Origin: Tenacibaculum ovolyticum DSM 18103
GTDB taxonomy: Bacteria > Bacteroidota > Bacteroidia > Flavobacteriales > Flavobacteriaceae
Reading direction: 5' to 3'
Length of the DNA stretch: 64,000 nucleotides
Assembly (NCBI RefSeq): GCF_000430545.1
Contig: NZ_AUMF01000017.1
Location: 48,756 to 112,755 of the forward strand
The translations under genes and the position numbers were made by a program. Each line of letters starts with the position of its first letter. Position 1 is the stretch's first letter. Below the pieces are notes generated by a model that was given only the letters and a program-made list of their open reading frames with translations, did not search any database and was not told the DNA's origin. Positions 9,395 through 18,338 of this stretch are shown here, one piece after another.

Positions 9395-11003
9395 TTTTTG
9401 TATCCTTGGGTTTGTTTGTATTTGGTTTTTTTCTTCGTTGGTTATTATTCTTTTTCGGGCTATTTGTTTGTTTATTTTGAGACTGAGCATTGTTCTCTTT
9501 TACTTCTTTTTGAGGTTTTGGTTTATTTGCTCTAGGGTTAGGCCTAGGTTTTGGCTTCTTATTCTCAACATTTTTAGTTTCAGAATTTTTATTTACCTCC
9601 TTATTCTGAGGCTTCCTTTGAGGCCTTCTATTTGGTTTTGTTTCTGATGGCTGATTTCCTTCTTTTTTATTTACTGGCTTCCTTTGAGGCTTTCTAATCG
9701 GTTTTGCTTCTGAAGGTTTATTTCCTTCTTTTTTATTTACCGGTTTTCTTTGAGGTTTTCTAACAGCAGGTTTATTATCTTCCTTTTTATTTACTGGCTT
9801 TCTTTGCGGCTTTCTATTTGATTTTGCTTCTGAAAGTTGATTTCCTTCTATTTTATTTACTGGTTTTCTAGATTTCCTTCTATTATTATTTCGTGATTTT
9901 TTTGGTGCATCAAAACGGGTTAAACTATCTTGACCTACAACATTTTCAAAATCAACAATTGGTTCTAAAACTGCTTCTAATTCATACTCATCTAATGGTA
10001 AAGCTAGTTCATTGTTTTTATTTAATTCAATAATTTCTTGAACCTGCTCTAATGATATTCGAAACCACTTAAAACTTTCTTCTTTGTAAGTATACCAAAG
10101 TATCTTTTTAAAGATGTCCATTTTAACAAAAACGGCATCCCCTTTTTCTGTTTTAAGTATTTTATCTTGTTTCGGAAAACTCTGTAGTGCATCTAAATAA
10201 GTATCTAACTCAAAGTTTAAACAGCATTTTAATTTACCACATTGTCCTGCTAATTTTAATGGATTTAATGACAACTGTTGATAACGAGCTGCTGCTGTAT
10301 TTACTTTTCTAAAATCGGTTAACCAAGTTGAACAACACAATTCTCTACCACATGACCCAACACCTCCTAAACGTGCTGCTTCTTGACGCATACCTACTTG
10401 ACGCATTTCTACTCGTATAGAAAAAGTTCCTGCTAAATCTCTAATTAACTGACGAAAATCTACACGTTCATCTGCCGTATAATAAAAAGTAGCTTTTGTT
10501 CCATCTCCTTGATACTCTACATCTGAAAGTTTCATTTTTAGTTCTAATCGACTAATAATTTCTCTTCCTTTCCGTTGTGTTTCTTGTTCTTTATCTCTGG
10601 CTGCATGCCAAATATCAATATCTTTTTGTGTTGCCTTTCTGTAAATTTTTTTTACATCCTCACTATCTGCTGCAACTTTTCGTTTCTTCATTTGAACTTT
10701 CACAAGTTCTCCTGCTAATGCAACAATACCAATATCATGCCCAGAAGATCCTTCTACAGCAATTACATCACCCATAGAAATGGTTAACTTTTCGGTATTT
10801 TTATAAAAATGTTTTCGTCCGTTTTTAAATCGGACTTCAAAAATATTAAATGGTGCTTCACCCGTAGGTAAAGTCATATTCGATAACCAATCAAAAACAG
10901 CAAGTTTATTTCCACTTCCACAGGTACCTGACGCACAATTCCCATTGCTTTTGCAACCTCCAGGAACCCCGTCTTTGCTAGTTGAACAACTGTTACAACT
11001 CAT
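9381..11003 (-). CDS. ricT: PSP1/RicT-like protein with long basic repeat tail
   Basis: This 540-residue protein has a Cys-rich N-terminus ('SCNSCSTSKDG', 'CASGTCGSG'). A PSP1 domain follows, with 'AARLGGVGSCGRELCCSTWL' and 'GQCGKLKCCLNFEL', whose cysteines resemble those binding Fe-S in Bacillus RicT (YaaT). From about residue 380 the protein is low-complexity Lys/Pro/Asn/Arg. It contains about four near-repeats of 'RKPQRKPVNKKE' and is probably disordered and possibly nucleic-acid binding. RicT homologues affect RNA processing in Bacillus; the role in Bacteroidetes is unclear. It is the first gene of ricT-gldH-pbp. Confidence 0.85.
   Translation of the reverse strand: MSCNSCSTSKDGVPGGCKSNGNCASGTCGSGNKLAVFDWLSNMTLPTGEAPFNIFEVRFKNGRKHFYKNTEKLTISMGDVIAVEGSSGHDIGIVALAGELVKVQMKKRKVAADSEDVKKIYRKATQKDIDIWHAARDKEQETQRKGREIISRLELKMKLSDVEYQGDGTKATFYYTADERVDFRQLIRDLAGTFSIRVEMRQVGMRQEAARLGGVGSCGRELCCSTWLTDFRKVNTAAARYQQLSLNPLKLAGQCGKLKCCLNFELDTYLDALQSFPKQDKILKTEKGDAVFVKMDIFKKILWYTYKEESFKWFRISLEQVQEIIELNKNNELALPLDEYELEAVLEPIVDFENVVGQDSLTRFDAPKKSRNNNRRKSRKPVNKIEGNQLSEAKSNRKPQRKPVNKKEDNKPAVRKPQRKPVNKKEGNKPSEAKPIRKPQRKPVNKKEGNQPSETKPNRRPQRKPQNKEVNKNSETKNVENKKPKPRPNPRANKPKPQKEVKENNAQSQNKQTNSPKKNNNQRRKKPNTNKPKDTKNEKE
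9560..9870 (-). repeat. Imperfect tandem repeats in the ricT tail
   Basis: Units of roughly 66 bases encode variants of 'KPQRKPVNKKEGN.PSE'. Three to four copies are recognisable, with variable 'SEAKPNR' linkers, so the array is likely length-variable between strains. Confidence 0.7.
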
Positions 11004-11170
11004 AAAATAGTATATTTTTTAAAACATTTTTTAAATCTGATTTATCCCAGTATCAAAAAACATTTTTTATTATTGATTTTCAGTTAGATAAACTTTTTCA
11101 TCATAACTTTACTTAATCAGTAAAGATACATAATCTATCGAAAATGGAAAATGGATTTTTGTTATAAAAA

Positions 11171-11204
11171 AACACCTCATAATTTCATAAATTATGAGGT
11201 GTTA
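11171..11204 (-). terminator. Terminator of glnS
   Basis: The arms AACACCTCATAATTT and AAATTATGAGGTGTT are followed on the minus strand by TTTTTTTAT, 26 bases past the glnS stop. Confidence 0.85.
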
Positions 11205-11229
11205 AAATTAAAGTTTTTACTATTTTATT

Positions 11230-12918
11230 TTAGTTCTTTTTTGCCCAATTATCTCTTAACCCAACAGTTTTATTAAATACTAAATTTTCTGAAGTTGAAT
11301 CGTCATCAACATTAAAATAACCTAAACGTTGAAACTGAAATTGCTCTCCTACTTTTGCTGTTTGTAAACTTGGTTCTACAAAAGCAGTGATTTTCTCTAA
11401 AGAATTTGGATTTACAAAATCCATATAGTCTTTCTCTTTATGTGAATCTGGAGCTTCATCTAAAAACAATCTATCATACGCTCTTACCTCAGCTTTCACC
11501 GCATGTTTTACAGAAACCCAATGCAAAGTTCCTTTTACTTTACGTTTACTTTCTTCAGTATTACTTCCAGATTTTGTTAACGGGTCGTATGTACAATGAA
11601 TTACAGTTATTTCTCCGTTTTCATCTTTTTCACAACTCGTTGCCGTAATAAAGTAGGCATTTTTTAAACGAACTTCTTTTCCTAATTTCAATCGGAAGAA
11701 TTTTTTATTTGCTTCCTCTCTAAAGTCTTCTCGCTCAATATAAATTTCTCTTGAAAACGGAACTATTCTTGTACCTGAATTTTCATCTTCAGGATTATTT
11801 TCAGCTATTAAAATTTCTTCTCTGTCTTCAGGATAATTATCAATAATTACTTTAACAGGATCTAAAACTCCCATTACTCTGTTAGCTGTTTTATTTAAAT
11901 CTTCACGAATTTTAAATTCCAATAAAGAAACATCAATAATATTTTCTCTTTTAGATACCCCAACTGTTTCTATAAAATTACGAATTGACGCTGGTGTATA
12001 TCCTCGTCTTCTTAATCCAGAAATTGTTGGCATTCTCGGGTCATCCCATCCATTTACAACACCTTCTTCAACCAACTTTAATAACTTACGCTTACTCATA
12101 ATAGTATAGCTTAAGTTTAATCGAGAAAACTCTCTTTGTTTTGGTGGATTTACAAATTCTGATTTACTGTACTCGTAAACGTTATCACGAAACCAATTGT
12201 ATAATTTTCTGTGAGGTTTAAACTCTAACGAACATAATGAATGTGATATTTGCTCTAAATAATCACTCTCACCATGTGTCCAATCATACATCGGATAAAT
12301 ACACCAATCTGAACCTGTTCTATGATGAGATTTAAACATAATTCTATACATTAAAGGATCTCTCATTAACATGTTGTCATCTGCCATGTCAATTTTTGCT
12401 CGTAAAGTGTGCTCTCCTTCTTTAAACTTTCCGTCTTTCATTCCTTGGAATAATTCCAAGTTTTCCTCTACAGATCTATTTCTAAAAGGACTATCTGTTC
12501 CTACTTGCGTTGGTGTTCCTTTTTGAGCACGCATTTCTTCAGAAGATTGACTATCTACATATGCCTTACCGTCTTTTATTAATAAAACAGCCCAGTCATA
12601 TAATTGTTGAAAATAATCAGATGAATACAGTTCTTTTTCCCACTTATACCCCAACCAAGTAACATCTTTTTTTATCGCATCTACATATTCTTGCTCTTCT
12701 TTAGCAGGATTTGTATCATCAAAACGCAAATTTACTGGCGCATTGTATTTTTGCCCTAAACCAAAGCTAATTCCAATAGCTTTTGTATGACCGATATGTA
12801 AATATCCGTTAGGCTCTGGAGGAAAACGAAAACGTAAATTTTCTTTTGGCATTCCGTTTGCCAAATCCTCTTCAATAATTTGCTCTAAAAAATTAAGTGA
12901 TTTTTTTTCTTCTGACAT
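11230..12918 (-). CDS. glnS: Glutamine--tRNA ligase
   Basis: This is a class I aminoacyl-tRNA synthetase. I start it at ATG 12918 ('MSEEKKSLNFLEQII'), because the longer in-frame extension adds 11 residues unlike the family; this leaves 562 residues. The HIGH motif is 'PNGYLHIGHTKAI', the KMSKS equivalent is 'IMSKRKL', and 'FDDTNP' sits in the catalytic domain. The C-terminal anticodon-binding beta-barrels end in 'FNKTVGLRDNW'. It charges tRNA-Gln directly. Confidence 0.95.
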   Translation of the reverse strand: MSEEKKSLNFLEQIIEEDLANGMPKENLRFRFPPEPNGYLHIGHTKAIGISFGLGQKYNAPVNLRFDDTNPAKEEQEYVDAIKKDVTWLGYKWEKELYSSDYFQQLYDWAVLLIKDGKAYVDSQSSEEMRAQKGTPTQVGTDSPFRNRSVEENLELFQGMKDGKFKEGEHTLRAKIDMADDNMLMRDPLMYRIMFKSHHRTGSDWCIYPMYDWTHGESDYLEQISHSLCSLEFKPHRKLYNWFRDNVYEYSKSEFVNPPKQREFSRLNLSYTIMSKRKLLKLVEEGVVNGWDDPRMPTISGLRRRGYTPASIRNFIETVGVSKRENIIDVSLLEFKIREDLNKTANRVMGVLDPVKVIIDNYPEDREEILIAENNPEDENSGTRIVPFSREIYIEREDFREEANKKFFRLKLGKEVRLKNAYFITATSCEKDENGEITVIHCTYDPLTKSGSNTEESKRKVKGTLHWVSVKHAVKAEVRAYDRLFLDEAPDSHKEKDYMDFVNPNSLEKITAFVEPSLQTAKVGEQFQFQRLGYFNVDDDSTSENLVFNKTVGLRDNWAKKN

Positions 12919-12980
12919 CTTCTGTTGAAATTGAACAGCAAAATTAAGCAAAATTGTTGACGTGATTTATATATAAAAAG

Positions 12981-13010
12981 AAACCCTTTCAAAATAAATA
13001 AAAAGGGTTT
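12981..13010 (-). terminator. Terminator of the ClpP-like lipoprotein gene
   Basis: The arms AAACCCTTT and AAAGGGTTT are followed on the minus strand by CTTTTTATAT. It lies just beyond the stop at 13036. Confidence 0.7.
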
Positions 13011-13035
13011 TATGATCTTCTCTAATCATTTATAA

Positions 13036-13635
13036 CTAAAACATCTTATAGGTTTTAATTTCCTCTTCAGTCATCCAATGAATGCTAGTTGAAGAAGCTG
13101 CGTTAATTGTAAAGTAGTAGAAATCTTTAGCTTCCGCATCGGTAAATCCAATAGATTTATAGTAGTTTATATATGGTAAGTGATTTGTGTGCCCTACAGG
13201 AAAATCTGTAGCTGTTACATTATCACCAGCCCAAGAATGAACTCCAATTTTTATATTATTACCTCTAGTTCGTTTTTTTCCAGCTAAGAAAAAATCAACG
13301 CCACCAGAAGCAATTTCTGCTTTATCTAATAAATGAATGTCTATATTTAAATCATACACTTTTTTAGACAGCCTTAAATTTATTTCGTCATCTGATGATC
13401 CATCGCAATTTTTAATATTTATTGTTTTTACACTTGGGTATTTAGAATATAGTTTATCAAAATTCACTAATGATGAACTACCGATGGTTCCATTCATTTC
13501 TACTGTTTCTTTATTACTCGAAACTTTAAAAATTCCAAAAGTAATTTGTGTATCTTTTATATTTGAATCGTTATTACTACAACCAATGAATATTGTTAAT
13601 AGTATTATTACTAATAATGTTTTTTTTGTTCTCAT
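13036..13635 (-). CDS. Lipoprotein with a ClpP/crotonase-like fold (tentative)
   Basis: This 199-residue protein has a lipoprotein signal ('TIFIGCSNND'). The middle region 'IASGGVDFFLAGKKRTRGNN' followed by 'IKIGVHSWAG' resembles the 'CASAGTxxFLAGxxR..xxxxGFHS' pattern of COG3904-type periplasmic ClpP/SppA-like proteins. If so, it has a serine-protease-like fold and is lipid-anchored. The nucleophile would be the Ser of 'IASGG', but I cannot be sure the catalytic set is complete. It stands alone between two hairpins. Its neighbours are two other small lipoproteins. Confidence 0.5.
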   Translation of the reverse strand: MRTKKTLLVIILLTIFIGCSNNDSNIKDTQITFGIFKVSSNKETVEMNGTIGSSSLVNFDKLYSKYPSVKTINIKNCDGSSDDEINLRLSKKVYDLNIDIHLLDKAEIASGGVDFFLAGKKRTRGNNIKIGVHSWAGDNVTATDFPVGHTNHLPYINYYKSIGFTDAEAKDFYYFTINAASSTSIHWMTEEEIKTYKMF

Positions 13636-13668
13636 CTTTTTCTTGATTTAATTAATTTTATAAAATAA

Positions 13669-13723
13669 AAAAGCACATACTTTGTAATTGCCTTTTTAAG
13701 GAAACTACCGAAGTATGTGCTTT
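13669..13723. terminator. Long inverted repeat, probable terminator
   Basis: The arms AAAGCACATACTT and AAGTATGTGCTTT are separated by about 28 bases in the gap downstream of the 13845-14708 gene. The gap (13636-13844) holds no gene. The big loop makes this a weaker terminator than its neighbours. Confidence 0.5.
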
Positions 13724-13844
13724 GAACACAATGTTTTAAATTACATTTCCAATTTCTTCTTCAGTGATGAAATGTAATTTTTAAAAAACTTAATACATAA
13801 ATAAAACAAGTTATTTTATTTACACCCTACTTTTAGTAATTAAA

Positions 13845-14708
13845 TTACCTCTTATAGGTTCCGTCTGGTAAAACTGTTGGGAATTTATATTGAGTGTCTG
13901 TTAACAAACCATAAACCGCCGCATCGGTAGTTTGAACTTTAATTTTATTATTTAATTTCCATTCTTGCTGAATTTCACTTAATCTATTCACTTGACCTCC
14001 TAAAATAGAACTCATTACCCAATAAAAGTATTCTGTTGCTTGACAATCGTATGTACAGGTTGTATCATCATAAGTATACCAAGAATTTACTGGATAAGAA
14101 CTTGGAATTGTTGTAAAATTACCACCTCTTGCAACATCCATTGCATTTGTTAATGATGTACCTGCATTTTCTCCAAAAATATTTGGATATGCTTTTGAAT
14201 ATCCTGCATGTGTAATTATATGCCAAACCTCTTCTAACGAAGCGTCAAAACGCCCTGTTTTTCCTCCTGAAACAAAACCTGGAATAGTTTCATCATCTCC
14301 TAAGTCTTGTCCTAATCTTCCTGAAGGTGGACTTGACGGCATATCGTTTTGAGTTTTCCACAAAAACAAAAATGCTTTATTTTCTATCATTTTATCAATT
14401 ACTAATTGATTATCAACAGCCCCATCCTCATTGTTATCTAAATATTGTGCCATTACATTCGCTGCGTGTAATAACTTGCTATCTTGAACACCACTTGCCG
14501 CATAAATATCTATTCCAAAAACGACTACTTTTCTATTGAAATTGGTTAAATCTGCATCATTATTTACTACAATTTTAAAATTTGGATCATTTCCTTGACT
14601 AATCACTCCTCCATCAATAACTATTGAATTATCATTATTTGAACATGACACACAACTCATTGTTACTATACTAATAAGTATAGCTCCTAAATTCATTAAT
14701 CTTTTCAT
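13845..14708 (-). CDS. Lipoprotein with EF-hand-like loop and HxxxH motif, unknown
   Basis: This 287-residue protein has the lipobox 'VSCVSCSNND'. It shares an order of motifs with the next gene upstream: a calcium-loop-like 'DNNEDGAVDN', then 'SLEEVWHIITHAGY', then 'ATEYFYWVMSSI'. The EExxHxxxH and later EY residues look like a metal site, but I know no family with exactly this layout. Two additional Cys ('TCTYDC') may form a disulphide. It begins 12 bases after the paralogue's stop, so the pair is co-transcribed. I infer a secreted metal-dependent enzyme or binding protein. Confidence 0.6.
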   Translation of the reverse strand: MKRLMNLGAILISIVTMSCVSCSNNDNSIVIDGGVISQGNDPNFKIVVNNDADLTNFNRKVVVFGIDIYAASGVQDSKLLHAANVMAQYLDNNEDGAVDNQLVIDKMIENKAFLFLWKTQNDMPSSPPSGRLGQDLGDDETIPGFVSGGKTGRFDASLEEVWHIITHAGYSKAYPNIFGENAGTSLTNAMDVARGGNFTTIPSSYPVNSWYTYDDTTCTYDCQATEYFYWVMSSILGGQVNRLSEIQQEWKLNNKIKVQTTDAAVYGLLTDTQYKFPTVLPDGTYKR

Positions 14709-14720
14709 ATTTATATGTTA

Positions 14721-15566
14721 TTATTTAATTTTTGTCCCTATTATTTTATCATAATCTGCATTTACTTGCATTGGTACTTTTTTATCTTTCATAAATTGTA
14801 ATGCTTCTTTTTGGTGTGCATTTAATGCCACGTTCTGATTTGCAAAATTAATTGCCCAGATTTGATGTATGTATTCATTTACTGCAGTAATTTTATCGTA
14901 GTTCCCATTTTCTTCAGCATTTTGTACAGAAATATCATAAGTACTTGCTGCAATATCTGCATCCATAAGTTCGCGTAATTTTTTACCAGCCGTAAAAGCA
15001 AAACTATTATCCGATCTACTTATTGCTTCTGTAATTGTATGAAATACTTCTTCCCATAAAGCATTAAAATCGTCAGGCCTCCAAGTGGATGAATTTAATT
15101 TATTAACAGTCCAACCTTTTCCATTATAATTTTTTATATAAGGCCAATTATCTGTTTGCATACTCATACCGTACAACCCTTTTTTTGATAATTGACTTGC
15201 TTCAGATATTTTGTTAACCATATTTAATGGACCAGAAATAAACAGTGTTTTTTCGGCAAGCTGTTTATTTAATTCTTTTTTATCATCATCAACAACACCG
15301 TTATTATCTTGATCTAAAAAACTACTAAATAAACGAACACTATGATCAAAGATATTTTTTGCAGTTGTTCCAGGAGTAGTTTCATTAGACGTTGGGCTCA
15401 CGGCACTTCCTACAATATAGAATCCGTTAATGTTATGTACATAATCAGCATTATCTTTTAAATATGTTTCTAATGAAAATGTACTGGGTACAATCTCTGT
15501 ATTAGTAGAGCAACATGTAATTGCCATTATAACTAATACAATTATTCCTGATTTTATTTCTTTCAT
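14721..15566 (-). CDS. Paralogous lipoprotein with EF-hand-like loop, unknown
   Basis: This 281-residue lipoprotein (lipobox-like 'ITCCSTN') is a distant paralogue of the downstream gene. 'FLDQDNNGVVDDD' aligns with its 'YLDNNEDGAVDN', 'LWEEVFHTITEAISR' with 'SLEEVWHIITHAGY', and 'VNEYIHQIWAI' with 'ATEYFYWVMSS'. The second His of HxxxH is replaced by Glu. The two probably arose by tandem duplication and diverged strongly. No function can be named. Confidence 0.6.
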   Translation of the reverse strand: MKEIKSGIIVLVIMAITCCSTNTEIVPSTFSLETYLKDNADYVHNINGFYIVGSAVSPTSNETTPGTTAKNIFDHSVRLFSSFLDQDNNGVVDDDKKELNKQLAEKTLFISGPLNMVNKISEASQLSKKGLYGMSMQTDNWPYIKNYNGKGWTVNKLNSSTWRPDDFNALWEEVFHTITEAISRSDNSFAFTAGKKLRELMDADIAASTYDISVQNAEENGNYDKITAVNEYIHQIWAINFANQNVALNAHQKEALQFMKDKKVPMQVNADYDKIIGTKIK

Positions 15567-15668
15567 AATACTTAAGGGTTAAAAAAGCTATTTACCATTA
15601 TACAAATTGATAACAGCAAATTAACGGCCACCCTTATTAATTATGCGTATTGAAGAGTCCGACTGCGG

Positions 15669-16721
15669 TTATTCGGACTTTTTTAATAAATTTTGATATT
15701 GTTTTGGAGTCATTCCTTCAACAGCTTTAAACACCGTGTAAAATGTTGATTTCGAATAGAAACCAGCTTCTTCTGCCACTCCTAAAAGAGACAGTTTTGT
15801 AGCTTTTTCTGATAATAGTAAGTTTTTAAACTCATCTACCTTAAACTGATTTATAAAATGATAAAAGTTATTTTGAGTATGTAAATTTATCAACTTAGAT
15901 AGTTCTTTTTCTTTTATATTTAATTGAACCGAGAGAGATCGTAAATTTAAATTAGGTTTTGTGAATAATTTTCGCTGTTGAATTGCTGCTGATATTTCTA
16001 AAAACTGTGTTGAAGTTTCAGAAATACCAATCTCCGAAATTTCTTCTTCTTTTTCTTTTACCAAAAATAAAGATGATATAAACATTTCTGACTGTGAAAA
16101 CCCATTATACCCAATCCAATAAATCATAAAAAAAGTAAGAATATTAGATGCATATGCAAAATACTGAATAAATTCTTCATTTTGTAGTCCAACCAAATCC
16201 TCAACAATCCATAGTAAGTGAAAAAAAAGAAAAACATATACAATTGCCTTAATCCAAGACAAAGTTTTATTTTCTATCTCAGAATAAAAATCGTTAATTT
16301 TCTCTTTATGTTTTTTTAAAACTCTAAGAACATAAAACAATATGATAATATTGAATAGATATTCAAAATATTTAAAAGCATCGACATCGTAAGAAATACT
16401 ATTTAAAAAAATTCCTGGCACAAAAAACAATAAAAAATACCAAGTATTTTTTTTGTTTAATGTTTGGTTTATATATAAGAACAGGAAAGGAATTGTAAAT
16501 AACGAAGTCTGTAATAAATTTACTTCTAGATTATCTATAATTTGAATAAATGAATCAAGTACCTCAATAGATAAAGACCATAAAAACATACCTAAAAAAA
16601 CATTTGCCTTTCTATTATTTGTTTTAGAGGTCATAAAAAGTAACCCCAACATAAAAGCTGTAGCTATTGATAATACATCTAGTATCGTTAGTAAGTTAAA
16701 GTCTAGTACTTCTTGTTCCAT
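15669..16721 (-). CDS. Membrane-bound AraC-family regulator
   Basis: This 350-residue protein has an N-terminal half that is polytopic (six to seven hydrophobic segments up to about residue 215). The C-terminal half is an AraC-type double helix-turn-helix: 'LNIKEKELSKLINLHTQNNF' followed by 'GVAEEAGFYSKSTFYTVFKAV' and 'MTPKQYQ'. Such 7TM-AraC regulators are common in Bacteroidetes and are presumed to sense an envelope or extracellular signal. Its target is not evident; it lies upstream of the lipoprotein pair in the same direction. Confidence 0.85.
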   Translation of the reverse strand: MEQEVLDFNLLTILDVLSIATAFMLGLLFMTSKTNNRKANVFLGMFLWSLSIEVLDSFIQIIDNLEVNLLQTSLFTIPFLFLYINQTLNKKNTWYFLLFFVPGIFLNSISYDVDAFKYFEYLFNIIILFYVLRVLKKHKEKINDFYSEIENKTLSWIKAIVYVFLFFHLLWIVEDLVGLQNEEFIQYFAYASNILTFFMIYWIGYNGFSQSEMFISSLFLVKEKEEEISEIGISETSTQFLEISAAIQQRKLFTKPNLNLRSLSVQLNIKEKELSKLINLHTQNNFYHFINQFKVDEFKNLLLSEKATKLSLLGVAEEAGFYSKSTFYTVFKAVEGMTPKQYQNLLKKSE

Positions 16722-16751
16722 TTTTTAAAAATACAATCATTAAATAAAAAA

Positions 16752-16782
16752 AAGGCCAAAAACTATATTAGTTTTGGCCTCT
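16752..16782 (-). terminator. Terminator of the yceI gene
   Basis: The arms AGGCCAAAAACTA and TAGTTTTGGCCT are followed on the minus strand by a T run. Confidence 0.85.
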
Positions 16783-16818
16783 ACAAAAGTATATACAAAT
16801 ACTTCCTTAAAACGGGGA

Positions 16819-17376
16819 TTATTGTTGATTCATTTCAATGTTAATGGTAACATTCACTTCTTTTCCTACAGGATTCATTCCTTTTCCCACATTAAAATCT
16901 TCTCTTTTAATTACTGAAGCTAACTTTAAACCTGCTTTCTTTTTCCCGCTTTTAGTATCAATTACTCCATTTAATTTACCTTTAAAAACTACTTCTTTAG
17001 TAATTCCCTTAATGGTAATACTTCCTGTAGTTTCAAATTCTTTTCCTTCTAAGCTTTTAAAAGATGAACTCTTAAACACAATACTTGCATGCTTTGCAAC
17101 ATCAAAAAAATCAGCAGATTTTAAATGATTATCTCTTCCTGATTGGTTTGTATTTATTGTTGCTGCATCTATTGTTACCTCAAAACTAGGTGCTTCAAAT
17201 TTTTCGTTTGCACTTGCAGTAATATCAAATTTCCCAAAATTTCCTGTTACTTCAGAAATCATAAAATGTGATACTGAAAATATAATTGAAGAATGTGCTT
17301 TATCTACTTTCCATGTAGTTTGTGCGTTTATATTTAATGTTACTAATAATATAAATGCTAGAATTAATTTTTTCAT
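16819..17376 (-). CDS. YceI family protein
   Basis: This 185-residue protein has a Sec signal peptide cleaved after 'NINAQ'. The lipocalin-like YceI beta-barrel shows 'WKVDKAHSSIIFSVSHFM', 'GRDNHLKSADFFD' and 'TGSITIKGITKEV'. Family members bind isoprenoid-type lipids in the periplasm, and are often linked to stress or polyisoprenoid transport. It is transcribed divergently from an AraC-type regulator that begins 92 bases away, which probably controls it (inference from position). Confidence 0.88.
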   Translation of the reverse strand: MKKLILAFILLVTLNINAQTTWKVDKAHSSIIFSVSHFMISEVTGNFGKFDITASANEKFEAPSFEVTIDAATINTNQSGRDNHLKSADFFDVAKHASIVFKSSSFKSLEGKEFETTGSITIKGITKEVVFKGKLNGVIDTKSGKKKAGLKLASVIKREDFNVGKGMNPVGKEVNVTINIEMNQQ

Positions 17377-17468
17377 TATTTTTAAGTTTTAAAATTTGAA
17401 GCAAAAGTAAAGCCCGCTACCTTTATATAACTTATTAAAAACAGCAAACAACTTATGAATTTGCCCCT

Positions 17469-18287
17469 ATGAAAATCCCTATTCATAATATAGAAACTTC
17501 TTACAATATTAATATAACTCCTATTTCTTATAATAATGGATATGATTTTAATGCAATTCATAAACATAATTATTTTGAAATTTTGTTTTTTGAAAAAGGT
17601 GGTGGTCATCAACTTATCGACTTTAACAACATACCTATAAAAGATAATAGTTGTTATATTGTAAAACCCAAACAAGTACATTTAGTAAAAAGATTTATTG
17701 AAGCTGATGGCTTATTAATTCAGTTTACTAATGAAATGCTTTTTACCAATACCTTTTCTTTATTAAAAAGCTATTCAAAATCCTCTGTAGTTTATGAAGA
17801 AAATCAAAACCAAACCAAAGATTTTTTTATTTTATTAAAACGTATTCTTGACATCCAGAAAAGTAAATCAACTTATTTTAAAGAGAAATCTATTCACTTA
17901 TTGTCAACTCTTTTATATTCATTAGAAGAAAATATTAACAACCAAAATACCAGAGCAAATACTATAACTGAAAAAGTTACTGGGTTTACTGAATTAGTTG
18001 ATGAATTTATTACTGAAAAAAGCATTAATGAATATGCTGAACTATTAAATATATCAAGTAAAAAACTAACTCAAATTGTAAAAAAAGAATTAAATACTAC
18101 ACCTTTAAAACATATACACGATGTTTTAATTCTTAATATTAAACGTGACTTAGCTTTTAAAGAATTAAGTTATAAAGAGATTGCTTATAACTATAATTTC
18201 GATAGTCCTTCTAACTTTAGCCTTTTTGTAAAAAAACAAACAGGATTAACCCCATCAGAACTTCAAAAAAAATTATTGACTCAATAA
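17469..18287 (+). CDS. AraC-family regulator with cupin-like sensor
   Basis: This 272-residue soluble protein has an N-terminal cupin-like domain ('HNYFEILFFEKGGGHQLIDF', 'CYIVKPKQVHLV'). The C-terminal AraC helix-turn-helix pair ends in 'YNFDSPSNFSLFVKKQTGLTPSEL'. It is divergent to yceI and likely regulates that gene and itself. Ligand unknown. Confidence 0.85.
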   Translation: MKIPIHNIETSYNINITPISYNNGYDFNAIHKHNYFEILFFEKGGGHQLIDFNNIPIKDNSCYIVKPKQVHLVKRFIEADGLLIQFTNEMLFTNTFSLLKSYSKSSVVYEENQNQTKDFFILLKRILDIQKSKSTYFKEKSIHLLSTLLYSLEENINNQNTRANTITEKVTGFTELVDEFITEKSINEYAELLNISSKKLTQIVKKELNTTPLKHIHDVLILNIKRDLAFKELSYKEIAYNYNFDSPSNFSLFVKKQTGLTPSELQKKLLTQ

Positions 18288-18318
18288 AAAAAGGTTGAGA
18301 AAAATTCTCAACCTTTTT
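18285..18318. terminator. Bidirectional terminator
   Basis: The arms AAAAAGGTTGAGAA and TTCTCAACCTTTTT have A and T runs on both sides. They separate the convergent araC-type and M1 peptidase genes. Confidence 0.85.
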
Positions 18319-18338
18319 TATTATTGCTTAGTTTATAT

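Noticed and set aside
9204..9647. Open frame of 147 codons on the plus strand
   Set aside because: It is antisense to gldH and the ricT repeat tail, is hydrophobic low-complexity, and has no promoter or family match.
15652..15684. AGTCCGA...TCGGACT hairpin with T run on the plus strand
   Set aside because: It overlaps the AraC gene stop and points the wrong way for any gene; no plus-strand transcript is expected here.
17382..17681. Open frame of 99 codons on the minus strand
   Set aside because: It lies antisense to the AraC-type gene at 17469 and would read through the yceI promoter.
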